Source: Comamonas testosteroni TK102
GTDB lineage: Bacteria > Pseudomonadota > Gammaproteobacteria > Burkholderiales > Burkholderiaceae_C
Assembly: GCF_000739375.1 (NCBI RefSeq)
Contig: NZ_CP006704.1
Coordinates: 5,022,001 to 5,086,000 of the forward strand
Length of the DNA: 64,000 nucleotides
Reading direction: 5' to 3'
Shown: positions 52,920 through 62,543 of the stretch, in pieces
Layout: each line of letters opens with the position of its first letter
How positions within the stretch are numbered: the first letter of the stretch is position 1
The notes under the pieces: generated by a model
Seen by the model: the letters and a program-made list of their open reading frames with translations, nothing else
Told to the model about the DNA's origin: nothing
The model's database searches: none
Made by a program: the position numbers and the translations under genes

Positions 52920-55900
52920 ATGTCTGACACTCGCCTGCGCCTCATTCTGGAGCTGCGCGATAAGGTCCTGGCTCCACTGCGCGGCATTCAGTCCGGCAGC
53001 AAGGATGCCGCCGCAGCACTCAAGGCCACCCGCGACCAACTGCGCGGCCTCGAAAAAGCCCAGCAAGACATTGACGGCCTGCGCAAAACGCGCGTCCAGC
53101 TGCGTGGCCAGCAACGCGACCTGCAAGACCTGCAGGGCAAGCTGGCAGGCAGCAATGCCAGCCTTGTGGAGCACCGCGAACGGCACAGGAACATTGCCGC
53201 ATCGCTCAAGACAGCGCGCGAGTCACACAGCAAGCTCACCAGGGCATTGCAGGATGGAGCCACGGCAACGCCCGAATTCAGCCGCCAGCTGGAGATGGCC
53301 CGCATCCGGCTGCTGAGCAGTCAGACGGCCTATGAGCGCTCAAACTCCACGCTCAGCAAATACCGCACCCAGATCAAAACCACAGAGGCAGGCATTGCTC
53401 AGCTCAGCAGCAAGATTGACAACGGCAAGGAACGCCTGATCGGCTACCAGCAGCGCCTGGAGCGCGCGGGCATCAGCACCGACAAGCTGGGCCAGCAGTC
53501 CCGCAATCAAAAAACCCAGATCGAGGCAGCCACTGCAGCTATGGAGCGCCAGAAGCAGGCACTGGCCCAGCTCAAGGTCCAGCAGGACAAGCTGGCCGCG
53601 CTCAAGGCCAATCACGCCAAGTCAATGATGCACGCAGGCATGGCCGTGGGTCTGGGCGTGGGCATGGTGGCCGAGGGCCGCACCCTGGCCAAGCCGGTGC
53701 AGGCCACGCTGGGCGCTTTCTCCAAGCAGGAAGATGCCACCACCCAGCTGAGCGCAAGCATGATGCAATCCGACGGCAGTGTGTCGGCAGAATTCACCCA
53801 GATCGATGCACTGGCAAAACGCCTGGGTGATCGCTTGCCGGGTACAACTGCTGACTTCATCGAAATGATGACCATGCTGCGACGGCAGGGCCTGTCTGCG
53901 CAATCCATTCTGGGCGGCACGGGCGAGGCCGCCGCACTGCTGGGCGTGCAGCTGCGCATGCCGGTGACTGCGGCTGCTGAGTTCGCGGCCAAGATGCAGG
54001 ACGCCACGCGCACCACCGAGAAGGACATGCTAGGCCTGATGGACATGATCCAACGCACCTTCTACCTGGGCGTGGACTCTGGGAACATGCTGCAGGGCTT
54101 TACCAAGATGTCGCCCATCATGAACGTTATTCGCAAGGACGGGCTGGAAGCCAGCAAGATGCTGGCCCCTCTGCTGGTCATGATGGATCAGACGGGCATG
54201 AAAGGCGAAGCCGCAGGCAACGCCTTCCGCAAAATCTTCCAGTCGGCCATGAACACCGACAAGATCAAGAAAGTCACTGACGGGCTGAAGATAGAAAAAG
54301 GCATCAGCCTGAAACTGGACTTCACCAATGGCAAGGGTGAGTTTGGCTCGATCGAGCAGATGTACAAAGAGCTGAGCAAGCTCAACGGACTGACCACGGA
54401 AAAGCGGCTTTCTGTCATTAAAGACTTGTTTGGTGATGACAGCGAAACTATGCAGGCGCTGGACACAATGATCAGCAAGGGCAAGGCTGGCTACGATGAA
54501 GTTGTGGCCAAAATGGAAGCCCAGGCCGACCTTCAAAAGCGTGTGGATCAGCAACTGGCAACGCTGACCAATGTGCTGGACTCCGCACAAGGCGGCTTCA
54601 CCAATGTCATGGCGGCAGTCGGCGACACCATCAAGGGCGATGCAAAGGACATCATCAAGGCCGTTGGCGACATCACCAGCAGCGTGGGCGGATGGATAAA
54701 AGAACACCCCGCGCTGACTGCCGGCATCGCCCGCACCGTGGCCGTGTTGGCTGGTCTGATGGTTGTGCTGGGCGCTCTGCTGGTACCGCTTGCTCTGATC
54801 GCGGGCAAGTTCCTGCTGATGCGCTTTCTGTTCCGAATGATGGGCATGCAGACCATGGGATTCACCACGGCCCTGCGCGGCCTGTCGTCAGTGCTGTCGG
54901 GTTCGCTGGGCAACGCATTCCGTGGCATGGGCGGCGCGGCGGGCATCTTCATGCGGCTGCGCGCGACGTTTACCACGGCGGCGGGCGCCCTGGGCTTGCT
55001 GCGCGGTACGGCGGCCGGCGCATTGCGCCTGCTTACGCTGCCAATGCGCGCCTTCCCCATCACTGCGGCGCTTCTGGGCTTTGGCACGGTCATTTACAAC
55101 GTGGCTCAGCGCTGGGAGGAGTTCAAGGGCTATTTCAACGCAGGCCAGTGGGGCTCACTGTTTGCAGGCATCTGGCAAACCGCTGAATCCGGGCTGAACG
55201 CTGTCACCTTCGGCATGTACGGACTGCTGCGCAATGCGGTGCTGTCCATTGGCGGCACGCTGAAAGACTTGTTCCTGAGTGCCATCAACACCATGGTGGA
55301 GGGTGCCCGCGCGGCCTGGGCTGCTTTGGGTGGTTCCTTCCCGGCGGTGCTGCAAAACATCGGTGCGGCCATCATGAACTGGAGCCCGCTGGCCCTCTTC
55401 TACCAAGCCTTCGCGGGCGTCATGAGCTACTTCGGCGTAGCGCTACCCACCAAATTCAGCGAGTTCGGCGCCAACATCATCCAGGGGCTTGTCAACGGGA
55501 TCACCAGCAAGCTGTCCATGGTGCGCGAAGCCGTGGGCGGTGCTGCCGATTCGGCCATTGGCTGGTTCAAGGAAAAGCTGGGCATTCACAGTCCTAGCCG
55601 CGTGTTCATGGCAGCGGGCGTCAACGTGGCTGAGGGTGCAGCAATCGGCATTGATCGCACTGTGGGCATGGTGCGCCAATCGGCTGCAGCCATGGCCATG
55701 GCGGCCGGTGTTTCTCTGGCGGCTCCGGTCATCGCGGCGCCGCAATGGGAGCAAGCCACACCGCCCGCAATTTCTCAGGAGTTGCCGCGCGCGTCCCGGC
55801 CATTGCCCGCCGTCCTGCCGCCCATCGCCCAGCCGGTGGTGGCCCAGGCTCAACCCATGCTGCAGCAGCCAATGGCTTTGCAGGCCACGGTGGCCCAGGT

Positions 55901-56492
55901 TGCCCCTGTGGCGCCGCAGCCGGTGCCGTTGCAGGCCATAGCGCCCCAGGTTCCACCAGTAACGCGGCAGACCATGCCGCTGCAGCCGGTGCTGCCCCAG
56001 GCGCTGCCTGCACTCACCCGGCCGGTGGAGCCCTTGATGCAACAACTGCAGCCCATGCTGCAGCAACGCATGCCTGTGCAGCCGGTCCTGGCGCAAGCCT
56101 TACCGGCAATCACGCAGCAGCTGGCGCCTGTGCTGCAGCAACTGCCGCCAGTCGCACGGCAGATCATGCCTCTGCGGCCTGTGCTGGAGCAAGCGCCGCC
56201 TGCCGTCACCCAGCCACTGCTGCCCGTTCTGCAGCAACTGCCAGCGATTGCACAGCAGGCCATGCCGATGCAGGCCGAACCCGTGCAGATTGACCGCCGC
56301 CCGGTGCTGGCCACCCCGGCGCCTGCAGCTGCGCGCCCTGCCCCAGTGATCCACGGCGACACCATCACCATCCAGATTCACGCCGCCCCAGGCATGGACC
56401 TGCAGGCCATTGGCCGGGAGGTGGAGCGCGTCATCGAACGGCGCGAGCGCGCCAAAGCTGCACGCCTGCAAAACAGCTTTACCGACTATTGA
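52920..56492 (+). CDS. T: Tail tape measure protein (GpT)
   Basis: The ATG at 52920 follows AGGGGGT and gives 1190 residues. The order is: coiled-coil head (~1-240), phage tape measure core (~250-560; TLAKPVQATLGAFSKQEDAT), hydrophobic central helices (~595-770), and a conserved segment GINSK-like/ KEKLGIHSPSRVFMAAG (~880). Unusually, ~150 residues rich in Pro, Gln, Leu and Ala follow before a short charged end. It sets tail length and is ejected with DNA. Confidence 0.94.
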   Translation: MSDTRLRLILELRDKVLAPLRGIQSGSKDAAAALKATRDQLRGLEKAQQDIDGLRKTRVQLRGQQRDLQDLQGKLAGSNASLVEHRERHRNIAASLKTARESHSKLTRALQDGATATPEFSRQLEMARIRLLSSQTAYERSNSTLSKYRTQIKTTEAGIAQLSSKIDNGKERLIGYQQRLERAGISTDKLGQQSRNQKTQIEAATAAMERQKQALAQLKVQQDKLAALKANHAKSMMHAGMAVGLGVGMVAEGRTLAKPVQATLGAFSKQEDATTQLSASMMQSDGSVSAEFTQIDALAKRLGDRLPGTTADFIEMMTMLRRQGLSAQSILGGTGEAAALLGVQLRMPVTAAAEFAAKMQDATRTTEKDMLGLMDMIQRTFYLGVDSGNMLQGFTKMSPIMNVIRKDGLEASKMLAPLLVMMDQTGMKGEAAGNAFRKIFQSAMNTDKIKKVTDGLKIEKGISLKLDFTNGKGEFGSIEQMYKELSKLNGLTTEKRLSVIKDLFGDDSETMQALDTMISKGKAGYDEVVAKMEAQADLQKRVDQQLATLTNVLDSAQGGFTNVMAAVGDTIKGDAKDIIKAVGDITSSVGGWIKEHPALTAGIARTVAVLAGLMVVLGALLVPLALIAGKFLLMRFLFRMMGMQTMGFTTALRGLSSVLSGSLGNAFRGMGGAAGIFMRLRATFTTAAGALGLLRGTAAGALRLLTLPMRAFPITAALLGFGTVIYNVAQRWEEFKGYFNAGQWGSLFAGIWQTAESGLNAVTFGMYGLLRNAVLSIGGTLKDLFLSAINTMVEGARAAWAALGGSFPAVLQNIGAAIMNWSPLALFYQAFAGVMSYFGVALPTKFSEFGANIIQGLVNGITSKLSMVREAVGGAADSAIGWFKEKLGIHSPSRVFMAAGVNVAEGAAIGIDRTVGMVRQSAAAMAMAAGVSLAAPVIAAPQWEQATPPAISQELPRASRPLPAVLPPIAQPVVAQAQPMLQQPMALQATVAQVAPVAPQPVPLQAIAPQVPPVTRQTMPLQPVLPQALPALTRPVEPLMQQLQPMLQQRMPVQPVLAQALPAITQQLAPVLQQLPPVARQIMPLRPVLEQAPPAVTQPLLPVLQQLPAIAQQAMPMQAEPVQIDRRPVLATPAPAAARPAPVIHGDTITIQIHAAPGMDLQAIGREVERVIERRERAKAARLQNSFTDY
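55790..56290 (+). repeat. Pro/Gln-rich degenerate repeats in the tape measure gene
   Basis: About 165 codons consist of loosely repeated units like PMLQQPMALQA, QPVPLQAIAPQV, PMLQQRMPVQPV and PVLQQLPPVARQ. GC-rich triplets CAG, CTG, CCG and GTG dominate. Periodicity is about 20-40 residues and imperfect. Confidence 0.7.
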
Positions 56493-56507
56493 TTGGAATT
56501 GACCGTC

Positions 56508-56957
56508 ATGCAAATGTGTCTCGGCCTCTTTGTTTTCAGCCTCGATACCCTCTCGTATCAAGAGCTGCAGCGCCGTACCTCGTGGAAGCACCCCACCCAG
56601 AGCATTGTGGGCGGGCGCGATACCTCGCAATACCTGGGCTATGGCGAGGACATCATCACCCTGAGCGGCAGCATGGTCCCGGAGTTCAAAGGCAAGCCCG
56701 CCAGCCTGGACGAGCTGCGCCGCATGGGTAACACCGGCTTGGCCTGGGCACTGGTGGAAGGCAGCGGCACCATCTACGGCGCCTACGTCATCACCGAAAT
56801 GCAGGAAACCAAAACCTTCTTTGAGGTGGACGGCACCGCCCGCAAGATTGAATTCAGCCTGACCCTACGCCGCATCGACCAGGACGATGAGGGCGAGGAC
56901 GGCTACTCCGATGAAATGGGCGACTTGGAAACATCCGACGCCGTGAGCATGAGTTAA
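56508..56957 (+). CDS. U: Tail terminator-region protein (GpU)
   Basis: From MQMCLGLFVFSLDTLSYQEL the protein has 149 residues. The motifs SWKHPTQSIVGGRDTSQYLG and DEITLSGSM-like IITLSGSM match P2 GpU. I prefer this ATG to an upstream one since relatives start the same way. Confidence 0.93.
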   Translation: MQMCLGLFVFSLDTLSYQELQRRTSWKHPTQSIVGGRDTSQYLGYGEDIITLSGSMVPEFKGKPASLDELRRMGNTGLAWALVEGSGTIYGAYVITEMQETKTFFEVDGTARKIEFSLTLRRIDQDDEGEDGYSDEMGDLETSDAVSMS

Positions 56958-56967
56958 GGGAAAGCCA

Positions 56968-58119
56968 ATGAGCGATATTTCCGACATCCGCGCCACCCTG
57001 CCCACGGCCAGCACCACGGGCAGCAGCAACCGCCGCCTGTTCCTGCAGCTCACGCCCATCTGGCGTGTGACGGTCAAGGGCCAGGACGTTTCTGACCGCT
57101 TTGCGCCGCGTCTGGTCAGCCTCAACATCACCGACAACCGCGACGGCGAAGCCGATGAGGTGGAAATCGTCATCAGCGACCATGACGGCGCCGTGGAGCT
57201 GCCCGAAACCGGCGACCCCATGACCGTGGCCATAGGCTGGCAGCTCAGTCCTGGCAGCGGCCCCTACCGGGCGCCAACGGACGACGAAATGGGCGGCTTT
57301 CCCCTGGGGCTGGTGGATAAGGGCAGCTACACCATCCAGGCCGTGGAATACAGCGGCGCACCCGACACCATCACCCTGCGCGGCCGTGCGGCCAATATGC
57401 TGGACGAGCTGCGCACCCTCAAGGACCGCAGCTGGCACAAGACCACCGTAGGCACCATCGTGCGCAGCATTGGTGCGCAGAACAAGCTCAAGGTCAGCAT
57501 CGACAAGGAAATAGCGCTGCGCAAGATTGGCCACGCCGATCAGGCGCAAGAGTCCGACGCCTCGTTTCTGCGCCGCCTGGGGAGGCAGATGGATTGCCTG
57601 TGCAACATCAAAAACGGCACACTGCTTTTTAGCCAGGCACGCAAGGCCCGCACGCCCAGCGGCAAAGAGCTGCCGCCCGTCACCATCACCCGCGATGCCG
57701 GCGACCAGCACCGCTGGGCACGCTCAGACCGTGACTCGTATAGCGGCGTCAAGGCCTTCTATAACAACATCAAGCGCGGCACCCGCTCCAGCGTGGTCGC
57801 GGGCATCAGCGGTCGGGCCAAGACTCTTCGCCAGACTTATGCCAACGAGGCGGACGCCCTGGCCGCCGCCCGTGCCGAATGGCTACGCATTCAGCGCGGC
57901 ATTTACTCCTTTGACATCACCCTGGCCTATGGCCGTGCCGATGTCATGCCCCAGCGGCCGGTGATAGTCAGCGGCTGGAAAAAGCAGATTGATGAAACCG
58001 TGTGGATGGTCACTGCCGTGCGCCACAGCCTGAGCAACAGTGGCTACATCAGCCAGCTGACGCTGGAGACTCAGCAGAGCGAGGGTGTGGACGGAGGGGA
58101 TGAAGTTAAAGATGATTAG
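56968..58119 (+). CDS. D: Late gene control/tail hub protein (GpD)
   Basis: The 383-residue protein (DVSDRFAPRLVSLNITDNRD, DEVEIVISDHDGAVELPETG, SFLRRLGRQMDCLCNIKNG) is the P2 GpD hub. It is the last late gene. No ogr-type zinc-finger activator follows. Confidence 0.95.
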   Translation: MSDISDIRATLPTASTTGSSNRRLFLQLTPIWRVTVKGQDVSDRFAPRLVSLNITDNRDGEADEVEIVISDHDGAVELPETGDPMTVAIGWQLSPGSGPYRAPTDDEMGGFPLGLVDKGSYTIQAVEYSGAPDTITLRGRAANMLDELRTLKDRSWHKTTVGTIVRSIGAQNKLKVSIDKEIALRKIGHADQAQESDASFLRRLGRQMDCLCNIKNGTLLFSQARKARTPSGKELPPVTITRDAGDQHRWARSDRDSYSGVKAFYNNIKRGTRSSVVAGISGRAKTLRQTYANEADALAAARAEWLRIQRGIYSFDITLAYGRADVMPQRPVIVSGWKKQIDETVWMVTAVRHSLSNSGYISQLTLETQQSEGVDGGDEVKDD

Positions 58120-58319
58120 TAACTACCACAGCCCCCGTACAAACGAAGCGCACGCTTTATTTAATAAAGGAACGTCCTTATCAAATATTTTTTCAATCAA
58201 TTTACTTTGAGTGGAATTTTCTCTATTAACTATTCGCTCCAGATTTATAATAGCTCACGATCAAATATGTAAATATTTTACTACTAAGCTAATGATAGAA
58301 ACCGGAGCGAATATATTAA
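58120..58319. other. AT-rich spacer between convergent gpD and the defence-like gene
   Basis: About 200 bases, much richer in A and T than gpD. A short hairpin AAGGA/TCCTT (around 58169) is the only structure seen. P2 has ogr here; no frame resembling ogr is present. Confidence 0.5.
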
Positions 58320-61300
58320 TCATTCATCAATGTCTATTTGTTTCAGAAGAGATTTTGCAGATGCCACTTCTGGCGTCGATGTAGAGAATTCCAAACTCCT
58401 TGTAAGAAAATAAAGAAGTCCTCGATTAGCATTAAGAACACCCTCATTTTGTTTTTGTCCAAGCAAAGGGAATAAACGTTCTATATACTCTTTCTCTTTA
58501 TTGACATTTTCTCTGAGACGCCAAATCAAGGAGCTATGTCTAAATAGATTTAGCAGATTTTCAATATCACCTGAGTTTGAGAATGAGTTCCACAATATTT
58601 CATGGCATTCACTAAACAATGGATCAATTCTTTGATTGTATATATAGCTATAAGCTTGTGTACATTCCGACATCTGCTCGCGACTAAGTTGTCCATTTTC
58701 TTTTAGAGAAATTTTTGCCAACTTAAGAGAGCTTCTAATAAAATTGTAAGCATCGCTCTCTTTCTTCGCGATGCTCGCAACGTCGTTCAATATACTTTTC
58801 CTCTCAGAAGAACTTTCAACCGATGCAGCACGATCAAGAGCAATATTATTTGCCACGACAAATGACTTTCTTTTAATCGCAAGCGCCTGAAGTTTCTCAA
58901 GCTTTTCATCACGGTCTATTTCGCAAGCTGGATCATTTGCAATAATAATACTTCGAGCCTGAAGGGCGGAATTAGTTTTCGGCGCAATCTTCTCACACCG
59001 CTTTGCAATCTCAACTGCTTCCTCAGAATAATCGCTAAGTGATTCACAGCACAAAGCCAGACTTAATAGAACACTTTGTTTTCTAGAGTTTGACACCGCC
59101 ATTGGCTCACACTGAATAAATAATTCACGTGCTCGCTCATGCTCTCCGATCATTCGCAGAGATTCCGCGTATTGCTCTCTTGCCAGAGAAATATCTAAAT
59201 CTTCAAGATCACATTCAAATAGGGGTAGAAAATCGTCATAAAGACTAGATATGCTACGATAATGACCACCTTGCTTAAGACTCGCCGCATATGATGTAGC
59301 AAGTGCGATGGCCCTACGCATTGATTTTTTATCTCCAGAATCAATCGATGCTTTGGCTGCTCTCAGAACCATGGTTGTGGCATTCCCAATTTCTCTGAGT
59401 TCACATCTTGAATCTTCAAATTTCAAGTAAGACGGAGGTGTGATACCACGAATCTCCCAAGTTGAGCTTTCTCCAAAGTACAAAGATAAAGCTTTTTCAC
59501 TTAATTCTCGATGCTCTTCCTCAGACAGCTCTTGAATTATATATTCTCTGATTGGGCGCCTAACCACCAATGCCTTCCCATTATTATTTATGAGACTATT
59601 GACCTCTAACGAGGTTACATCCATTGCATCAATTAGTGCTCTATCCAAAAGCAATGAAACATGATTTGGGTAAAATGCCCGCGCACCATAAAAGCGTCTA
59701 ATCCTCGAGAATTGCTCACCTTGAGGAAAAATTGATAGGACTTTTAATAAAGCATATGCACGAAGACAGGCCTCATCTTCTGATTCAGCAAGATCGTCGA
59801 TTGCTCTTTTCAAAGGTAATGCCATATCTCGACTAGCAACACTTTTACCTGACACGTCAGAATCAAGTTCATGAAGCCCTTGAAGCCCGACTATTTGAAG
59901 GTCCTTCAAAGCTGAATCTATTCGATAAGGATTACCATCAGTATGCCGATACAATCGGGATACTGCATCGTACATAGAAAATCTCTTCCCTCCACGCTCA
60001 TGAGCAATAATGTATTGGGCAGTGTCAGCTTCATCTAATGGAGAAAGCTCAACTACTCTTATTTCAGTAGCTGCAGGCTGCACCCTAGAAAGAACAATTA
60101 CACTAATCTCAGGACAAAAATCCAGTATTACTTTAATAAAGCTATGAATCTTATGCGACAGAGAGTTTTCTGTATCAAGATCAATATTTATGTCGTCAAG
60201 AACTACGAATCCAGGGCCATTTTCGGCTAAATCACGACATAGCTTCTCAAAGCTGCAACCGAGAACCTCTGGCACTCCAGCCAATATATCTTCAGTTGTC
60301 CTATATTTATGCAAATCCAGATAAAAAATATCACCTGCATCATCTAAAAGCTGATGCTTTACACATGCAACGAACTCATTACCTCCCTGCCCCCAATCTG
60401 CAACAAGCCATGCCATTCTCTTTTCTTTGAGAGCTGCAAGGAATACGGCTCTTTCCGCTTTGCGAACTGCCATATGAGCGTTAATATTGGTTACAGGACA
60501 TGTCAGCCGACTCAGGACATCCTTGGAGTCAACTTCAACCAATATATCGGATTTCTCCTCATTTTTAATATTTCCTAAGGAACTAATACCTTTATTAATT
60601 GCTATATCGCAATAACGATCATCGACAAGATTCCACTCTTGATTAGCACATAACTTAGCTGAGTTATCTGACCTTTTTATTAACTTTCTTGGCCAAACTC
60701 TAATAACCGGAGATTCCTCTTTTTTATAAATATTAATAACAGAGTAACCGTGATCTCTTCTCTCTCTGTTAGTTCCAAAATGCTCCAGGCCAAAAATAGA
60801 TGCTGCTTGAATTGTGAGACGATCCAGCCCACCAGAAACAGATACTGTTTTAGATATACCTTCATGCATATGCCCAAAAAGATGGGCATCGAATCTTCCA
60901 GGGGGATTAATTTCCGCTTCCCATAGATTCAAAGATGAGGAGTGTAGCCATTCCGCGGGATGATGAGTAACCAATAGATTGAAATCATTTTCTGCACACC
61001 ATTTATCCGGATCATTACTCATCACAGACATTAATTGGCGAGGATGCACACAAAGCTGCCCCTCTAGATTACCACCCCGATGTTGCAGCCATGAAGAATT
61101 TAGACCAGCAATACCTAGCTTAATACCTTCTTTTTCAAATACTGCAGACACATCACCGGGTAGTGTGCCTCTATTCACACTAATCAAAGGTATAGAGCCC
61201 GTCAAAGAATCGTACCAATCCACGTAGTTCTGAAACCAGGTCTCAACAGATTTCCGATATTTAGAAGAATCAGACTTCCAAAAGTCTTCCTGAACACCCA

Positions 61301-61655
61301 CTACATCCCACCATTGACTCAAAACAATAGATGATGGGTCTATTTCACTCGGACGGGTTAAATCATGATTGCCAGGAACAACAAAAAGCGAAGGATTCGA
61401 TCCTAGTTTATTAAATTCCGCCCATAGCTCCTTAAGAGTCTTCGTCAGTTCCGAAAATTCCTCTTTGCTTGCTTGTTGAGTCAAGTCACCAGAAAATATA
61501 ACTAAATCCCACGGGCCCGTATCATTATGCAGACTTTTGAGATCATGGAATAACTGATTTTTCAGTCGCGGCCACATCCAGTCCTGCTGCTTCAAACCAA
61601 AATGCAAGTCACTAAAGTGCAAGAACTTCACAGAATTAATATCACTTGAAACCAT
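58320..61655 (-). CDS. Calcineurin-like phosphoesterase-STAND-solenoid protein, putative anti-phage defence
   Basis: The 1111-residue protein has three parts. Residues ~8-330 form a metallophosphoesterase with all ligand motifs: FSDLH (Asp16, His18), GDLTQ (Asp57), GNHD (95-98), THHP (231-232) and GHMH (261-264). Residues ~395-640 look like a STAND/NACHT-type NTPase: a degenerate P-loop ADWGQGGNEF (419-428) without the lysine, Walker B FVVLDD (483-488), IVLSR (520-524), and a winged-helix-like region. Residues ~720-1111 are alpha-helical repeats, probably the sensor. Codon use is AT-rich and there is no Shine-Dalgarno before the ATG. Effector-NTPase-repeat order and prophage location suggest abortive-infection defence; the substrate is unknown. 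Confidence 0.85.
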   Translation of the reverse strand: MVSSDINSVKFLHFSDLHFGLKQQDWMWPRLKNQLFHDLKSLHNDTGPWDLVIFSGDLTQQASKEEFSELTKTLKELWAEFNKLGSNPSLFVVPGNHDLTRPSEIDPSSIVLSQWWDVVGVQEDFWKSDSSKYRKSVETWFQNYVDWYDSLTGSIPLISVNRGTLPGDVSAVFEKEGIKLGIAGLNSSWLQHRGGNLEGQLCVHPRQLMSVMSNDPDKWCAENDFNLLVTHHPAEWLHSSSLNLWEAEINPPGRFDAHLFGHMHEGISKTVSVSGGLDRLTIQAASIFGLEHFGTNRERRDHGYSVINIYKKEESPVIRVWPRKLIKRSDNSAKLCANQEWNLVDDRYCDIAINKGISSLGNIKNEEKSDILVEVDSKDVLSRLTCPVTNINAHMAVRKAERAVFLAALKEKRMAWLVADWGQGGNEFVACVKHQLLDDAGDIFYLDLHKYRTTEDILAGVPEVLGCSFEKLCRDLAENGPGFVVLDDINIDLDTENSLSHKIHSFIKVILDFCPEISVIVLSRVQPAATEIRVVELSPLDEADTAQYIIAHERGGKRFSMYDAVSRLYRHTDGNPYRIDSALKDLQIVGLQGLHELDSDVSGKSVASRDMALPLKRAIDDLAESEDEACLRAYALLKVLSIFPQGEQFSRIRRFYGARAFYPNHVSLLLDRALIDAMDVTSLEVNSLINNNGKALVVRRPIREYIIQELSEEEHRELSEKALSLYFGESSTWEIRGITPPSYLKFEDSRCELREIGNATTMVLRAAKASIDSGDKKSMRRAIALATSYAASLKQGGHYRSISSLYDDFLPLFECDLEDLDISLAREQYAESLRMIGEHERARELFIQCEPMAVSNSRKQSVLLSLALCCESLSDYSEEAVEIAKRCEKIAPKTNSALQARSIIIANDPACEIDRDEKLEKLQALAIKRKSFVVANNIALDRAASVESSSERKSILNDVASIAKKESDAYNFIRSSLKLAKISLKENGQLSREQMSECTQAYSYIYNQRIDPLFSECHEILWNSFSNSGDIENLLNLFRHSSLIWRLRENVNKEKEYIERLFPLLGQKQNEGVLNANRGLLYFLTRSLEFSTSTPEVASAKSLLKQIDIDE

Positions 61656-61681
61656 GATGATTTAGTATGTAAGTTGAAATT

Positions 61682-61933
61682 TTATTCTTTATAAGATTTT
61701 TTCAGATTAAATATAAGTATTGAATCCGAAAATAATCCTCCGGAAAGAATTACACCAAGTTGGTTGCGTTCTGAAATGCTGACGGAGCCGTCATTGCAGA
61801 TGAACAGCTCACCCTGGCAATGCGACACACCGCCCTTGCGGCCCGAGCATGGATAGTTGGCAGCATTCGCCTGGGCAACGGTCGTAGCCAATACAAGGCA
61901 AGCGCAGGTAGCCCAAAATAAGCGCGCAAACAT
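61682..61933 (-). CDS. Small secreted cysteine-containing protein, 3' end altered
   Basis: The 83-residue frame has a signal peptide (cut near AQANA) and a mature part with CSGRKGGVSHCQGELFICND, three cysteines as in small secreted proteins of many proteobacteria. After about residue 55 composition shifts to AT-rich (FSDSILIFNLKKSYKE), like the defence gene. I infer the original end was replaced when the AT-rich insert arrived. It ends 26 bases before the defence gene start, same strand. Confidence 0.65.
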   Translation of the reverse strand: MFARLFWATCACLVLATTVAQANAANYPCSGRKGGVSHCQGELFICNDGSVSISERNQLGVILSGGLFSDSILIFNLKKSYKE

Positions 61934-61945
61934 AGCGTCACCTAT

Positions 61946-62479
61946 TCAGAGAAAAATCTGCACTAGCGTTGAAGTGGGGCCGGTGGACAGCCCAACGCGC
62001 TTGCCTGCAAACTTGCCGTCGCGCACGGGGTCGCCGTTCTTGGCGCTTTCCAGCAACTGGCGTGCGGAGTCTTCGCCAAGGGCGTAGGTCAACACCTGAG
62101 CGGCCAACTGCAGGTTTTCGGCGTTCTTGACTTCATAGGTCTCGCCGTCGTCATCCCTGAAAAACTCCCAATACACGTTCACGCGACCGCGGCGGAATTC
62201 AAGGCCGAAATCCGGCCCGCACACACTCCTGCCGCATTTGTCGGTAAGGAAGCTGTAGCCCTTGCCATCGTTAAGGCGGGTTTCGCTGACCACAGGGCGG
62301 CCAACAGCGGCGATCATTCCCGCCTCATCCAGCTGAGCCGCACGCGGCGCTTGTTGGGATGGCCCGGCGGTGCTGCTGCCGTCGTGCTGAGAGCAACCTA
62401 CGAGCAAACCCAATGCTGCAGCGACCAAGGCGGTGAAAAGACCTCGCCGCGTTGAACGGCTGTTCTCTAAAACCAGCAT
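61946..62479 (-). CDS. Prophage lipoprotein of unknown function
   Basis: The 177-residue protein has a lipoprotein signal (GLLVGC lipobox, ~Cys29), then a linker and a beta-rich domain (FLTDKCGRSVCGPDFGLEFR, VNVYWEFFRDDDGETYEV) with two cysteines. It precedes the small secreted protein by 12 bases. It could be a lysogenic-conversion surface protein (inference). No family recognised. Confidence 0.7.
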   Translation of the reverse strand: MLVLENSRSTRRGLFTALVAAALGLLVGCSQHDGSSTAGPSQQAPRAAQLDEAGMIAAVGRPVVSETRLNDGKGYSFLTDKCGRSVCGPDFGLEFRRGRVNVYWEFFRDDDGETYEVKNAENLQLAAQVLTYALGEDSARQLLESAKNGDPVRDGKFAGKRVGLSTGPTSTLVQIFL

Positions 62480-62543
62480 TGCACTCCCCCTCTTTAATGA
62501 GCTGCAGTCTCTCTGGACTGTCAGCCCGAAAGTCGCTTCTTAC

